Below, one piece after another: positions 45,180 to 56,639 of a DNA stretch of 64,000 bases (the first letter of the stretch is position 1; each line of letters starts with the position of its first letter). The notes beneath the pieces were generated by a model that worked only from the letters and a program-made list of their open reading frames with translations, did no database searches and was not told the DNA's origin. Position numbers and translations under genes: made by a program. The stretch is from Malaya genurostris (lineage: Eukaryota; Arthropoda; Insecta; Diptera; Culicidae): positions 45,983,002 through 46,047,001 of the forward strand of contig NC_080571.1 in NCBI RefSeq assembly GCF_030247185.1, written 5' to 3'.

Positions 45180-45925
45180 CCAAAATTTCATGAGATCAAT
45201 ATCTTGATTCTAGACCTGAACTCTGGAACTTCATTTCAGTTATAAATTCTGGACTTGGAACTGAATATTGAAACAATATTCTGAAACTGAAAGTGCGGTT
45301 CAGACCAGAATTCCTGTCCAGAGTTCAGAATCAAAATTCTGGTTCAGAACTTGGAATCTTTAGTACTGAAACAGCAGACCGGAATCCAGGACCAAAATTC
45401 AGATCCAAAAGTCATTTATATTTCCAGAATTCTGTTTTAAAATGCATACCAGAAACCAGGTTCAGAGTTCAGATCCATAGTGTTGGTCTAGAATGTTGGA
45501 TCCCTAATTCATTTTCACAATTCTAGAAGTGTAACTGAGTTCAGGTTCTAGATTATGAAGATTTTTGAACAATTTTCCGCATCTGGATTGTAGAACTCAG
45601 TTTCGAAACTGAATTCTGGATCCGAATTTGAATATTGAATCCCGGACCGGACTTCTGTAACTAAAATTCAAAATTCAGTTCCGAATCAATTCTGTTTCAA
45701 AATTGAGGTCATAGGCTCAGTGATCAGTTCTCCAATCCAGAATTCTAGAACACAGTTCTAGAATACAAATGCAGAATTCAGTTTCCGAGTTCAGGTTTAG
45801 AATTCACTTCTAGAATGTAGCATCGAAATTGAATATCAGAATTTAGGTTCAGAATTCAATGCTAGCATTCGGTTTCAAAATTCGGTTCCAAAATTCTTGG
45901 TCCAGAGTTCAGATTCATAAACATC
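45180..45925. repeat. Degenerate minisatellite of GAATTCTGG / TTCAGAATTC motifs
   Basis: Over about 740 bp, motifs such as CAGAATTCTGG, GGTTCAGAATTC and AACTGAATTCTGG recur every 20-30 bp in both orientations without a fixed unit. Reading frames here are repeat products. Confidence 0.75.
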
Positions 45926-46145
45926 AAAGAAACTGAACCATTCATTTTATTCGTATTCACGTCATCCGGTTCTGTTTATGATCCACTCGCCTTTTTCTTC
46001 TTTTTTGACTTTAGAATGTTAGATTTAAACGAAGAACGTCTTTTGTGCCGTATTGATGCTTCAATAATCGTGAAAAAATCGACTATTTCACCGTAAGTCG
46101 TTTCGCCGAAAGGGTCGGAAATTTAATGTGAAGAAAAATGAAAGA

Positions 46146-46476
46146 TGTTAGTGTTCACGCCCGTTTTGTGGACCTAAAATCGTACTTCTTAAATATCTCA
46201 TATTGAAAATAACGGATACGGGCCACCCACCGGGTCGTCGTAGCCTGGGGGTGTTTGCCGAGGACCCACAAAAACATAAATATACAGCCAGCATCGAAGT
46301 ACTCACGTTATCTGGACAATCCCCATGTAAGATCCAACCCACCAATCACTGACGACAACTGGTGATCAGCATACGACTTACGAGAAATTGTCCTAGTCTT
46401 AAGTACTGTTAAGAAATGCCCTCGGCATTGTATAGCTAAGGCAGTGGCCTTAATAAATATATCGTTGAATAAAACA
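46146..46476 (+). mobile_element. Possible solo LTR (331 bp)
   Basis: The segment starts TGTTAGTG and ends AATAAAACA, so it has the TG...CA borders of an LTR. It contains an ACATAAATATAC element that could act as a TATA box and an AATAAA signal near the end. The flanks AAAGA and AAATA agree in four of five bases. It interrupts or borders a D37E relic. No internal retroelement sequence is present. Confidence 0.35.
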
Positions 46477-46489
46477 AAATAACGGATAA

Positions 46490-47110
46490 ATTCATTTCCT
46501 CGCATTAAATCCAGAAAGACTATTCTGGATGTGGATGGATTCGCCTCATTCGATACAACATGAACTTCATTCGCTTCATACCATTCCAAAACTTCTTTGG
46601 TGTAGTGACAAGATGCCAAATCAGCTCAGAACAGCGAGGAAGCATCATGGCTGCGTAGGAATGGTAACGATCGCTTCTTTAGGCATTATTCACGGTGTAT
46701 TTCCTTGTTTACCCGTTTCGATAGTGATGAAGCTTTGGCTTACGCGATCACAGCAGCATATTGCCTGCCAAACACAATATTTTTTTCAGTAAACTTGACC
46801 TTTTTCTTTATCCTGATATGCTCCTATACAAGTAAAAGTCTTCCAGCACATTCATCATCCATTATTATGCAGGACAACTTGAACGACTTCATACCTTGCC
46901 GGTTTTTGGAAGTTGGAGACATTTTTATTTTTCCAGTCACAGTACGTATCGAAAGATTTGGTCTATTCTGCAATATTTGCTTCACCTTCGCATATTTCTG
47001 GTGGTTTCTGAGGTCCAGGAACCGACGTTCCCAGCCTTCCTGGTTTTTTGTTCAAATGTGTATCAAAAAATTTAGGAACGTTATGTCCAGAAGAGATGTA
47101 CTCGATTTTA
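46490..47110 (-). pseudogene. D37E Tc1/mariner transposase relic, copy 3
   Basis: On the minus strand and in several frames I read KYAKVKQILQNRPNLSIRTV (DNA-binding part), LSCIIMDDE (first Asp), FGRQ/WQAICCCDR, then MASCHYTKEVLEWYEANEVH (second Asp region) and SNEANPS. The Glu region is lost. Frameshifts and stops are numerous. The copy resembles 51990-52440 more than the one at 5 kb. Confidence 0.72.
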
Positions 47111-47456
47111 GTTTTTAATCGGATATGGGCATTTTTATTTCGGCTAAAGGGGGGGGGTGGCGATTTTTTTTCAGAATCATCGTTCAACAAAATAAATTCA
47201 AATGTTTTGTATGTTAAAAAGCATCATTCGAACAACATTTTGTAATATTTTCGTGAAAAAATATTGCGAAATAAGTCGGTGAAGAGGAATTTTTGAGGAC
47301 ACTTCTTCAAAATCATGATTTGTGGTGTCCACTGTATCTCTGCGCAGACCAATCAGAAGTGAACAAATCAAAGCAGCAAAGTTAGAGTAGAAGTTTTTCT
47401 AGACCCCAACGTTTCTGTTTGATTTTTTTTTTGAATTTTTGGTAGTTGTGCAAGTT

Positions 47457-47664
47457 GCCCCGGGTTGGCGGTTGAACGCATAGGACGTTGGTCTTACAAG
47501 CCAGTTGTCGTATCTTCGAGCCCCGACCTGGAAGGATTCTTAGTGTCAGTAGGATCCATACTACTAGCCATGCAATGATTCTGTACACTAAGAATCGGCT
47601 GCGAAGTCTGTTGAAACAGAAAGGCCAAATTCCACCAAAGGAATGTAATGCCAAGACTTTGCTT
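47457..47664 (+). mobile_element. tRNA-derived SINE, full-length copy
   Basis: The head is tRNA-like, with an A-box-like GGCGGTTGAACGCATAGG and a B-box-like TCTTCGAGCCCCGACC. The middle includes GGTCTTACAAGCC, where a tRNA would carry its anticodon. A body of about 135 bp follows (AAGGATTCTTAGTGTCAG, GATTCTGTACACTAAGAATC and TTGAAACAGAAAGGCC), ending ATGCCAAGACTTTGC. Such elements are transcribed by RNA polymerase III and copied by a LINE. Confidence 0.85.
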
Positions 47665-48186
47665 TTTTGCAAAGTGAAAACTACGATTTTTCACAAAAAA
47701 AAACCGCCATTTTGTAGCTGTGAAATCTCCCCAAAGTAACAAACAACGAAAAGGAAAACGTTGGGGTTTGGGTTTTTATATGTAGAAAATGTGTGCAAAA
47801 TTTGAACAAAATTGTTGCAGTAGTTTTTGAATGACGATGGACACGGACTTTCAAAACCTGCTTTCGAGAAAAACGCGTTTTAAGTTTTTTGTCTTTAAAA
47901 TCAATGGAAACAATTTATTACTCCAGGGAGCTCGTAGGACCTGACACTTTCAAAAAATCATATTTTTTCTTTTATAATATATTATTATGAAACATTTCAA
48001 AAATGTTTTGTCAAGTTTTTAAGTCAATCGAAGTAGAAATCTTGGGCATGTGCGCCGAGCTCTTGTCCATAACTTCCAGAGTTTCGTTCCAATAGGCTTG
48101 AAAATTTCACAGAATATTCTTGAAATGTTTTACTATAAGAAAATAAAAAGAAAATAATAAATGATTTTTCAAAAAAGTTAGACCTT

Positions 48187-48393
48187 AAAGCAAAGTCCTG
48201 GCATTACATTCCTTTTGTGGAATTTGGCCTTTCTGTTTCAACAGACTTCGCAGCCGATTCTTAGTGTACAGAATCATTGCATGGCTAGTACTATGGACCC
48301 TACTGACACTAAGAATCCTTCCAGGTCGGGGCTCGAACATACGACAACTGGCTTGTAAGACCAGCGTCCTATGCATTGAACCGCCAACCCGGG
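48187..48393 (-). mobile_element. tRNA-derived SINE, full-length copy
   Basis: This is the inverted counterpart of the SINE at 47457, differing at a modest number of positions, with both promoter boxes kept (GTTCGAGCCCCGACC on the minus strand). The two copies lie about 0.5 kb apart in opposite orientation and could pair as RNA. The spacer between them has no gene. Confidence 0.85.
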
Positions 48394-48535
48394 ACAAGTG
48401 ACAAGTGTTAGACCTTACCCGCCCCTTAATATTCGATCTAGAAACTTTTAGTATCACCGAAAGTTTATTTTAAGCTAGGAACAGACATCAGTTCACCAGT
48501 CTGCGTTTGTTTGTTCCACGCGCTGATGAAGTAAA

Positions 48536-49196
48536 GGGTGATTTTCTTTTGTTAGTATATTCTTGGCAACACTGTTTTTTACAGATCAGGCGTGAATCGT
48601 GTCTTGTGTCATTGTCAAACTTGTTCAATTTGGTCTATAATTTAATCATGAATCTACTTACAACGTTCAACATTTGGAGAATGGGAGCTAGCAAAGTTAG
48701 AGGAAGATCACATTTTTATCGAAAAATTATGTTCAGTGACGAAGCGCATTTCTGGTTGAATGGATATACGTCAACAAGCGAAATTGCTGTATCTGGAGTG
48801 AAGACCCGTCAAGAGCTACCAATGCATCCGAAAAAAGTCTCTGTTTGGAATGGAAGAATTGGACATGCCTGATATGTAGTTTTAACAACAAGACGGTGCC
48901 ACATCCCACACGGCACGCGAAAACATGATCAAATCGAGAGCCGCCTAGGTCCTGTGATTTGGACTATTTCTTATGAGGTCATGCTTGGGTTTATGTCTAC
49001 AAGGATAAACCAGCAGCGATGACGCTGCTTGAAGCATTCATTCGTGAAATATTGGCCGTAATGAGCCAGAAGTACCAGAGCCGCGGCCAACATTCTTCAA
49101 ACATTAAATTATATTGATCGTACTATCGATTCCAATAAAGATTTCATCAATGTTCTAAATTTTTTTTATCAAATCCTTTACCTCTAATAAATCACA
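48536..49196 (+). mobile_element. Internally deleted D41D Tc1/mariner element, copy 2
   Basis: The start GGGTGATTTTCTTTTG and the 5' region (GGCAACACTG, then GTGAATCGTGTCTTGTGTCA) match the end of copy 1 at 25259-25979. Coding remnants are IMFSDEAHFWLNGY (first Asp, about 48730), a WNGR segment, QQDGATSHTARENMIKSRAA (second Asp, about 48890) and a broken tail. The 3' end shares GATGAAATCTTTATTGGAAT (inverted) with copy 1. It is 661 bp and inactive. The two copies carry different deletions of one parent. Confidence 0.75.
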
Positions 49197-49199
49197 CAT

Positions 49200-51329
49200 T
49201 TTCAAAGATATGCGTATTTAATGTTCAGATTTTGTCGCGAGTAAGTCTTAGTAGCCAGCTGATAGTCTCTGCTGTCTGCTAATTGAGATATTCCCGGAAG
49301 TTGTCGAGCATAGACACGACGAGTTATATGCGAATCCACACCATCGGAGAGTGCATTATCCTGCTTCAATTCGAAGGTTACGATCTTCAGTTTTATTTAG
49401 ATTAACAGTCCAATAAGAAAAAAGTAAGATTCTTTAGAGTAAAATTTAGAATTGGTTTTTTCCTGTGAAAGTGTTTTAAAATAGACCACACTCTTAACCG
49501 GACCGGATACTCATGACCAAAACAATACTGTCTGAGCTGTTCTGTAACAGGCGTTCTCAGGAGTACCGGTTTCGTAATCTGATAATCAGAATAACTGTTG
49601 TTGTTGTTGCACTTCACAGACCGCTCGAAGCGTAAATTGTTTAAACAAATTACCCTAAATGGCAGATTATGTCACTCCCCCGGCTTTTAAGCTTCGGAAA
49701 ACTCTCCGGCTGTTGTGAAGTGCATTGTTTCGTTTGTTTTTCATTCGCCCACCGAACGAGCATCGTTCACACACACCGGCTTTATGTAAGATATCTTGAC
49801 ATAAACAGGTTATTGAAAAATCATCATCGTTATGAGCTAACTAAATTAATCACCGATTGATCTCCTAAACTAATTGCAATTTATTTTTCTCTTTATCTTT
49901 TCATGTTCTTCGCTCGATTTGGCTCCCCGCCAACCCCTCCATAGGTGAGTTCGATTTTTCTGTACGGGTAAAGTGTGGTCATCATCAATCATCGATTGTC
50001 GTCGTCGTATGGAAAGTAAAATCGGCAAATTAGTTAGAAGCAAAAAAAAACAAACTAAAACCTGGCTGTAAACTGTACGTCATAGTTTGCTTGCGCAAGA
50101 ACGATGCCGACCGTCGCCGCCGCCGTCGCCACCGTCGTCGTTCACATAATCGAATTAACGCCATTGGCGTCGTCGTCGTCGGCGTCGTTAAGTCCGAATA
50201 GAAGCACAAAAACGCTCCCAAAATTCATTGCAGAAGAGCTTTGGTGGAATTCAAACGAACATAATTTTGAGCGTTGAATGTTATCGACTATTTGGAAAAG
50301 TCTGGGGCAGTGCAGCGAAAAGTGCATCTCCACGTACACACGCATTTCAGTGTGCCAAATTGTGTACAAACTCGTACGTTTGAACGGTGACCTAACGTAG
50401 GCGAAAGGGAGCTGTTACGCATCAATGCTGGGAAAATACGTTCCACCAACCTACCAACCTACCGACCGACCGTGTTCTTTGGCGCGAAAATTGCAATTTC
50501 GCATAATGCGCTAGTCGTGCACCGTGTGAAATCGTACTGAATTTGTTGTTGCCCGGTTTACAAAATCGCAACTCGCTACACTTCAGAGAGTGTACATTTT
50601 CACGGCTGTTGGGTTCGGGTAGGCTCATGCAACCTGCCATCAAGTCTTGTGTTTCAGATAATTTGGATTTATCTCTGCCATACTCATCTACGCCGGAACT
50701 CTGCGTCTCTGTCGGACGGTGTATCGTTAGCAAGTATTATAAAACTGATTATCAGGTTTGAGCAGCTCCAAAAAAGCTGATCACGATCAGTGCCGCGTCT
50801 GCTGCTGAAATTATAGCTAACATACATATAACCATAAATATCAAAACAAACCCGTACAGATTTTTCCATTCCGTTCCGTTCCAAGAATTGTTTTTCCCGA
50901 ACGCAATAGCGCATCTGTCTGATCAACCCAACCAAACGAGAAGCCCTCGTGTTTCACTGTTCGAATATACATGTGAACAATATTTGTATTATCCGATGAT
51001 TGCCGGGTTTTCCCATGATAGGTAAAATGTGGAAAATTAACAACCGTCCGGCCTTTCTGATGGACGTGATCGGAAATGGTGAAATGGACGGATGTTCGGT
51101 CGTCAGACTTACACGATCGTAGACTCCGTGGTGGACATTCGCACCCGCCAAGGGTGCTAATTTTAGCACCGTGCGTGCGTTTGTGTATCATGATAAGGTG
51201 TGAAACCAGACGGTTATTTTCAGTCGATCCGCGTGGAATATATTCGATAGGTTGTTTGCGATCTTTTAGGTGGAATCCTGGAGTCATTGTGCTCGTGAAC
51301 GAAACGAAAAAAAGCGAAATCTGAAGGTT
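49200..51329. other. Less repetitive, GC-richer stretch; no gene confirmed
   Basis: This block has few of the repeats seen elsewhere. It contains (CGT)n and (CGC)n trinucleotide runs at 50107-50190, (CCTA)n-like repeats at 50448-50472, and a good splice-donor match ATAG|GTGAGT at about 49942. Open frames of up to 148 codons (50841-51287, minus) show no motif I know. It may be an intron or upstream region of a host gene. Confidence 0.35.
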
Positions 51330-51420
51330 TTCAAACTCATCAGTGCATAGCAGTTCAAATTGAACCGCCTATGCGATCTAGCGGTTCAACGTGAGCTACT
51401 AGCAGTTGAAGCGTAAACAA
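51330..51420 (-). repeat. Decayed hammerhead repeat
   Basis: On the minus strand, TTTACGCTTCAACTGCTAG keeps a disturbed cleavage side, the stem I hairpin is still long (GGTTCAATTTGAAC...GTTGAACCGC), and CACTGATGAG is intact, but stem II and GAAA are lost (GTTTGAAAAC). It lies immediately before a mariner relic. Confidence 0.6.
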
Positions 51421-51437
51421 CAATACTTTTTTTCAAT

Positions 51438-51960
51438 ATGAACGAAAACAGTCATCCTATTGTGGAGGAAGCGTATAGTGAGCATGCTCTAGCTGAACGA
51501 ACGTGTTGGCAGTGGTTTGCATGGTTTAGAAGTGACAATTTTGATTTGAAAAACAAAGAACGAGCCGGAGTGCCACCAAAGTTTAAAAATGAAGAATTGG
51601 AGGAATTACCCAATCAAGACCCATCGCAAACGCAAGAAAAACGCACAAAATCACTCGAAGTTACTCAGCCAGCCATTTTCCAACGCTTAAACGCAATGAG
51701 ATCGATCCGAAAGGTGGGCAATTGGGTGCCGTACGAATTTGAGTCAAAGGTCGTCGAACAATGTTGATTTACGTGCGTACAACTGTTTCAACGGTACAAA
51801 AGAAAATTACTATTTCATCATCATCATCATCGAGGGTTGTTCATAATATTCATCGTCTGAAGGTTATGCTGTGTATATGGCGGAACCAGCTGGTTGTAGT
51901 GTACCAAGAAGCTCCTGTAACCGAGTGAAACGATTAAGGGGGAAATCTACTGACGCTAAT
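51438..51960 (+). pseudogene. mariner transposase N-terminal relic
   Basis: The 109-codon open frame starts MNENSHPIVEEAYSEHALAE and has the mauritiana-like pattern TCWQWFAWFRSDNFDLKNKE, LPNQDPSQTQEKRTKSLEVT and RKVGNWVPYEF. Beyond its stop, a shifted frame gives KVMLCIWRNQLVVVYQEAP (the region between the first two catalytic Asp). The C-terminal half is absent, and the sequence passes into a D37E relic. It is a different copy from the one at 5794-7076. Confidence 0.8.
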
Positions 51961-51989
51961 TGATATGTTTGAGCTCCGATAGACACGAG

Positions 51990-52440
51990 AAAATAAGTTT
52001 ACAAAAACTATCATGCAACAGAACGGCTTGAAAGAGCATTTCAGGATGAAGAAAAAGGCCAAGTTTCTCAAAAAAAAATAGGTTTGGCAGGCAATATGCA
52101 GCTGTGGTCGAGCAAGCCAAAGCTTCATCACTGCTGCAACGGTAAACAAAGAAATATACAGTGAATAATGCCTAAAGGAGCGATTGCTGCCATTCCTATG
52201 CAGCCATGACGCTCCTTCGCTATTTTGGTCTGATTTGGCATCTTGTCACTACGTCAAAGATGTTTTGGAATGGTATAAAACGAATGAAAATCATGTAGTA
52301 CCAAAAGAGGCGATCCACCTAACCTAAGAGAGAACTTTCTCAATATAAACTTCAAGCTATAACCATAGAAAAATTTCGAAAATCCTAAACAAAAGCTACC
52401 AAATCGGTTGCAGAGAAGTCTGCACAGGCTCCTAATGGCT
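51990..52440 (+). pseudogene. D37E Tc1/mariner transposase relic, copy 4
   Basis: After an EHFRMKKKAKFLKKK stretch, the frames give VWQAICSCGRASQSFITAAT, a KERLLPFLCSHDAPS-like part, FWSDLASCHYVKDVLEWYKT (second Asp, about 52230) and NENHVVPKEA. The Glu region is lost at about 52320. The stretch to 52440 has faint similarity to the C-terminus. It joins directly onto the mariner fragment upstream. Confidence 0.75.
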
Positions 52441-52924
52441 GGAGTAAACTCAAAACCTAATAGTTTCCTCATGCAGCCTAATTAAATAACTGTTTTCAGT
52501 TTTAAGATGACTAGTAATGCACAATTAAACGAATAAAATATGCATCCTCGATTGAACGAACAGCAAATTTGCTCAATTCCAAATTTAATCTGTCCAGATT
52601 TTGTCGCGAACAAACCTTAAAACGATCGTGAATTCGATGTAGTATTGCATTCGAGTTCAGTGGTCTTTTAAATAAGAACGACTTTTTTACTGTCCGATGC
52701 TTCAACTGCTGAGTTTGTTTTTGATGATTTACACACGAGAAACGTTAAAATTTTCCATTTGAAAAGATTAAAACTAGTGATCGAAACGTCGGACAGAAAC
52801 AATTGTTCTTATTTGAGTGACACCTAGAGATCACATTATTATTATTTCAAATTTATCTGTTATTTCAAATAGAAAATATTTCAGAAGTATTATAATTAAT
52901 TCTAATATCTCGTTGAGAACAGTT

Positions 52925-53035
52925 TACGATAGGACGAAATAGCTTTCGGCAAAACGTCTTTCGGTGAAATGACGCCGATCCAATAGAACCATAACCGTTG
53001 TGAACAGATAAGTCGAAGACGAAACATGAAGCAAA
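52925..53035. repeat. 20-bp minisatellite plus hammerhead core remnant
   Basis: 52931-52975 holds inverted TTTCGCCGAAAG-family units (TAGCTTTCGGCAAAACG, TCTTTCGGTGAAATGACG). 53005-53030 reads CAGATAAGTCGAAGACGAAA followed by CAT, a mutated hammerhead core (CTGATGA changed to CAGATAA). No function is expected. Confidence 0.5.
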
Positions 53036-53039
53036 TCAA

Positions 53040-53480
53040 AATCTATCATAGAAATGCATGAAACGTCGACTGGTAAAATTTGGTTTTTATAAAACATTTG
53101 CTGATGTTCTAAATCATAACTGCCGCTTTGTAAAACTCGATTGTCACCAGTATTCCATTTTATTTTTGAAAATCACCCGAAGTACAGTAAATATCCGATA
53201 ACAGAAAATTTAGGTTTTATGTAACACGTCTAAGGAATGAATGAATCGTAGAGATCTAAATTCAAATTGAAAAAAAAAATACGAACAAAAAAATATATTA
53301 AAATGATCAATATCAGAAATTTTCTAAATCACAGTCGGTTTTATATTTACTTAATAACACTAAATCTCGACGTTTCATGCGTTTTTAGACGCCTGGATTT
53401 GAAAAAAAACGATATGAACATCAGAAATTTATAAGACAAGAATGTTAAAAAGAAATAGGTCGATTTCGGAAATTTCATGT
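53040..53480. repeat. Degenerate dispersed repeat block
   Basis: The 'aaatgcatgaaacgtcgac', 'gtaacacgtctaaggaatg' and 'ctaaatctcgacgtttcatgc' segments belong to the same dispersed family as 20.7-21.8 and 26.7-27.1 kb. Confidence 0.45.
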
Positions 53481-53904
53481 ATCTCCCCCTTGGGTGATTT
53501 TCGGATATCGAATATCGGAAAACTTTGACCGCCTCTCACTTCGAATCTCCAAACTAGAGTCCGATTTGGTTAAATTTTGGATAGGGACTTTTTCTTTTTT
53601 GAGATGGTAATACTTTTGGGCCCTGCCGGTTTGTGATATTCGATACAACAATTCCCAAATTTAATCGGGAAATCAACCAAAATCCGGTGCATTTTGTCGG
53701 TTACGCTGCTTTAATGATTATACTTCCGGATCCGAACATGTCCATTATGAGTCAATGTCACATATTAAATATCCCTATGGTAGATCTCAACCTCAGATAT
53801 GATATGGTGAAAAAATTGCAGTCTGTTGGTCGCGTCACTTATTTCACTATATCCTGCAATCGGAAATGTCAGCTATTTTACATTTTCCCTCCGAACTAAA
53901 TCAA

Positions 53905-56530
53905 TGATGAAAACCTGTTTTAATCCACCTAGTGGTGTAATGATGCCTTTCTCATGTACATATAATATTGTGGTATTCTATTAAAAAAATTTCTCTTCGA
54001 TTTTTGAATGAAAACAAGAGATTGTTTGTGCATAGCATACAGAATAAAACAGTGCTTTGATTGCGTAAGTCATCCTTAAGAAAACGAAATGGGTTCACTA
54101 TTTTATGCACTTCCGGTATGATCAAAGTCGGTTCGTACGGCCGCCAACTAACATGACAAACAAACTCTACTAGTACGCACTCCAAATTACGATTTAAAGG
54201 TTTGTTGCATCCGAAAATATTTTAAGTGACGGTGTACAATATTGAACACATTTTACCCTATAAGTCCGGAACCGGAAGTCGGATCCGGATGAAATTCAGG
54301 ATTTGGCTAGTTGCCACTACAGACCAGACAGCATATCGTCAGTTATCATGAAGAATTGTCCCGCAGTCGTCTATTTTATGTATCAATTGCTGAATATGTA
54401 TTTCTCGGTCTACAAGGAAGATGATAAACGAAACAAAATAAAAGATAATAAAATGATGTCGACAAAAAGTGATAGGAAATCGAGCGGGGAAAACCCGTAA
54501 TACATTTTATGAAAAATCAAAAATTTGATCGTAAAACTATAGTGTTTTTATAACGCATCCAAAACCTGTTCTATATTTTAATTTTGAACTTGTTATTGGA
54601 ACTAACACTTTGAGGCTAAAGCGATTTGTGCGTCTATTCAGATATGAAATTCAGACAACTCAGATTCTTGTTGAATGGCATTTATTCATTTTTTCAATTT
54701 CACATTATATTTACATCAATGTGGATTTTAAATTGAATAAAATCAAGAAAATGTTTGTTCCTTTCATATATAGAAAGGATATGCCATCACTGTGAAAACC
54801 AATGCTCGAACCGGAGCCCGGAGGGCCGAGTGTCATATACCATTTGAATCCGTTCGTCGAGTTCGCAAAATATCTTTTTGTGTATGTGTGTAAGTTTGGC
54901 TCAAAACTTCATGAAATTGAAATATGTTTTAGTTACTGAACATACGATCCGACCTCGGGTATATCGGTTCCCAGTTTCGGAATCCGGAAGTACCGCAAAT
55001 AGTGGTCGAAAACTCAAAAACGGAACTTACTTAACTTCGCAAACTTAAGCTCAAATGAAAGGTCTTACAGTTCAATAAGCTGCTAATGAATTTTGGTCGG
55101 TTCCGACGTCCGGTTCCGGAAATACAAGGTGATGTGTGCATAATATTTCAAACCGTCATTTAGAGCAACGTTGCAAATAAAAAAACCTGTTTTAATCCAT
55201 TTAGTGGTGTTATAATGCATTTCTCATATAACTCATGATTTCATTAGTATTACTAAGAGATTCTTAAAAAAAACCTTTTCTTTGAATTTAGTAAAAAAAA
55301 ATTGTTGGAGCATACATACTTTTCAATTTTTAACAGTTTTGACACAATTTAATAGGAATTCTTCGTTTGACGATTTAAAATTTTAAACACATTTCACCCT
55401 GTTGTTCCGGAACCGGAAGTCAGATCCGAATAAAAATTAAAAGCAGTCTATTTTTAAAGACGTAGCCTCTGATTTGAGACTAAGTTTTTTGAAAATCGAC
55501 TCAGCTGTCTCTGAGAAAATGAAGAGTATTTGAGTTTTTGAGTTTTTGACCCTTATTTTCGGTTCTTCCGTAGTTGGGTCGATTGGCCAGCAACTAGCGT
55601 AGCTTAAAGATTGAAACAATTTTGGACTAAATTCAGAAAAAATTTTATTTTTTTTGCATTGTCGCTATTTATGAAAGATTGCAATTTCATACACACCGCC
55701 ATGTATATCCGGAACTTGATAATATTCTACACCAACTTATGGGAATGTAATACTTTTTATTTGAATATAAATTCGTGGAAATTGGTCCAGACATTTCTGA
55801 GAAATTGGAGTTATTTCCGGTTTGAAGTACACGATCACATTTTTCGGTACTTCTGGAACCGTGAACGAAAACCCGGTATACCTAAAATCAATATATCTGG
55901 TCATCAACTAACCAAACCTGTCTAACTGAAGATTTATACGGCTAGTTGAAAGTATTCCGATTGATTTTTTCATGTCGTATGAAAATACTCTCCAGAAAAT
56001 GAAATTTTTATATTATATTTTTATCAGTCTGTAAATCTGGAACTGGAAATCGTATTCGAATGATATTCGGTTGGGTTATATGGGATTGTAAGACCTTTCA
56101 ACTTGTGAAAATAGGATTAGCGGTCTCTGAGAAAATCGAGTGCACTTGTTTAGTTCATTTGGCACATATTACCACGTAACTCCGGAACCGGAAGTCGGAT
56201 CCATATGAAGTTCAATAGCAGACTATGAGACTATGAGATCTTTAATTCGAATCTGAGTTGAAGAAAATCAGTTAAGCGGTCTCTGGATAAATCGAGTAGC
56301 AGGCTATGGGACCAAGAAACCTTTCGTTTGAATCTAAGTTTATGAAAATCGGCCCAACTATTTCCGAGACAATCGAGGGAACATTTTCGTTACATACACA
56401 TACCGACATTACTGCGTACTCGACGAACTGAGTCGAATGGTACACTCGGCTCTCCGGAGCTCGGTTCAAAAGTCGGATTTCACGGAGATTGCATAGCCTT
56501 CCTATGTAAGAAAGACGAAAAGAGCACACT
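53905..56530 (+). repeat. Large dispersed repeat block with 'ccggaaccggaagtcggatcc' units
   Basis: Two end motifs (CCTGTTTTAATCCACCTAG at 53915, and a diverged copy at 55190) each start a run of degenerate units of about 100-150 bp. The units contain 'tccggaaccggaagtcggatc', 'gggaccaagaaacctttcgtttgaatc' and 'gaaaatcggcccaactatttccgag'. The block ends with GATTGCATAGCCTTCC and ATGTAAGAAAGACGAAA near 56520. The TGCCTTTCTCAT start and the AAGAAAG end are partly inverted, so these may be transposons with internal repeats. No protein is visible. Confidence 0.6.
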
Positions 56531-56639
56531 ATAATTCATTCGCCCGTGTTTCCTTCTGATAAAAATTGACCCGGACTGCATTAAAAAAATAGTTTAAGAT
56601 TTTAGTATATTTCTTCATTATCACCTTCAAAATAGGCAC

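Noticed and set aside
47460..47530. Functional tRNA gene
   Set aside because: A- and B-box-like motifs exist, but the cloverleaf is incomplete and the sequence continues into a repeated body, as in SINEs.
51816..51832. His-rich peptide encoded by (ATC)n
   Set aside because: It is a short trinucleotide run inside a broken mariner, not a protein feature.
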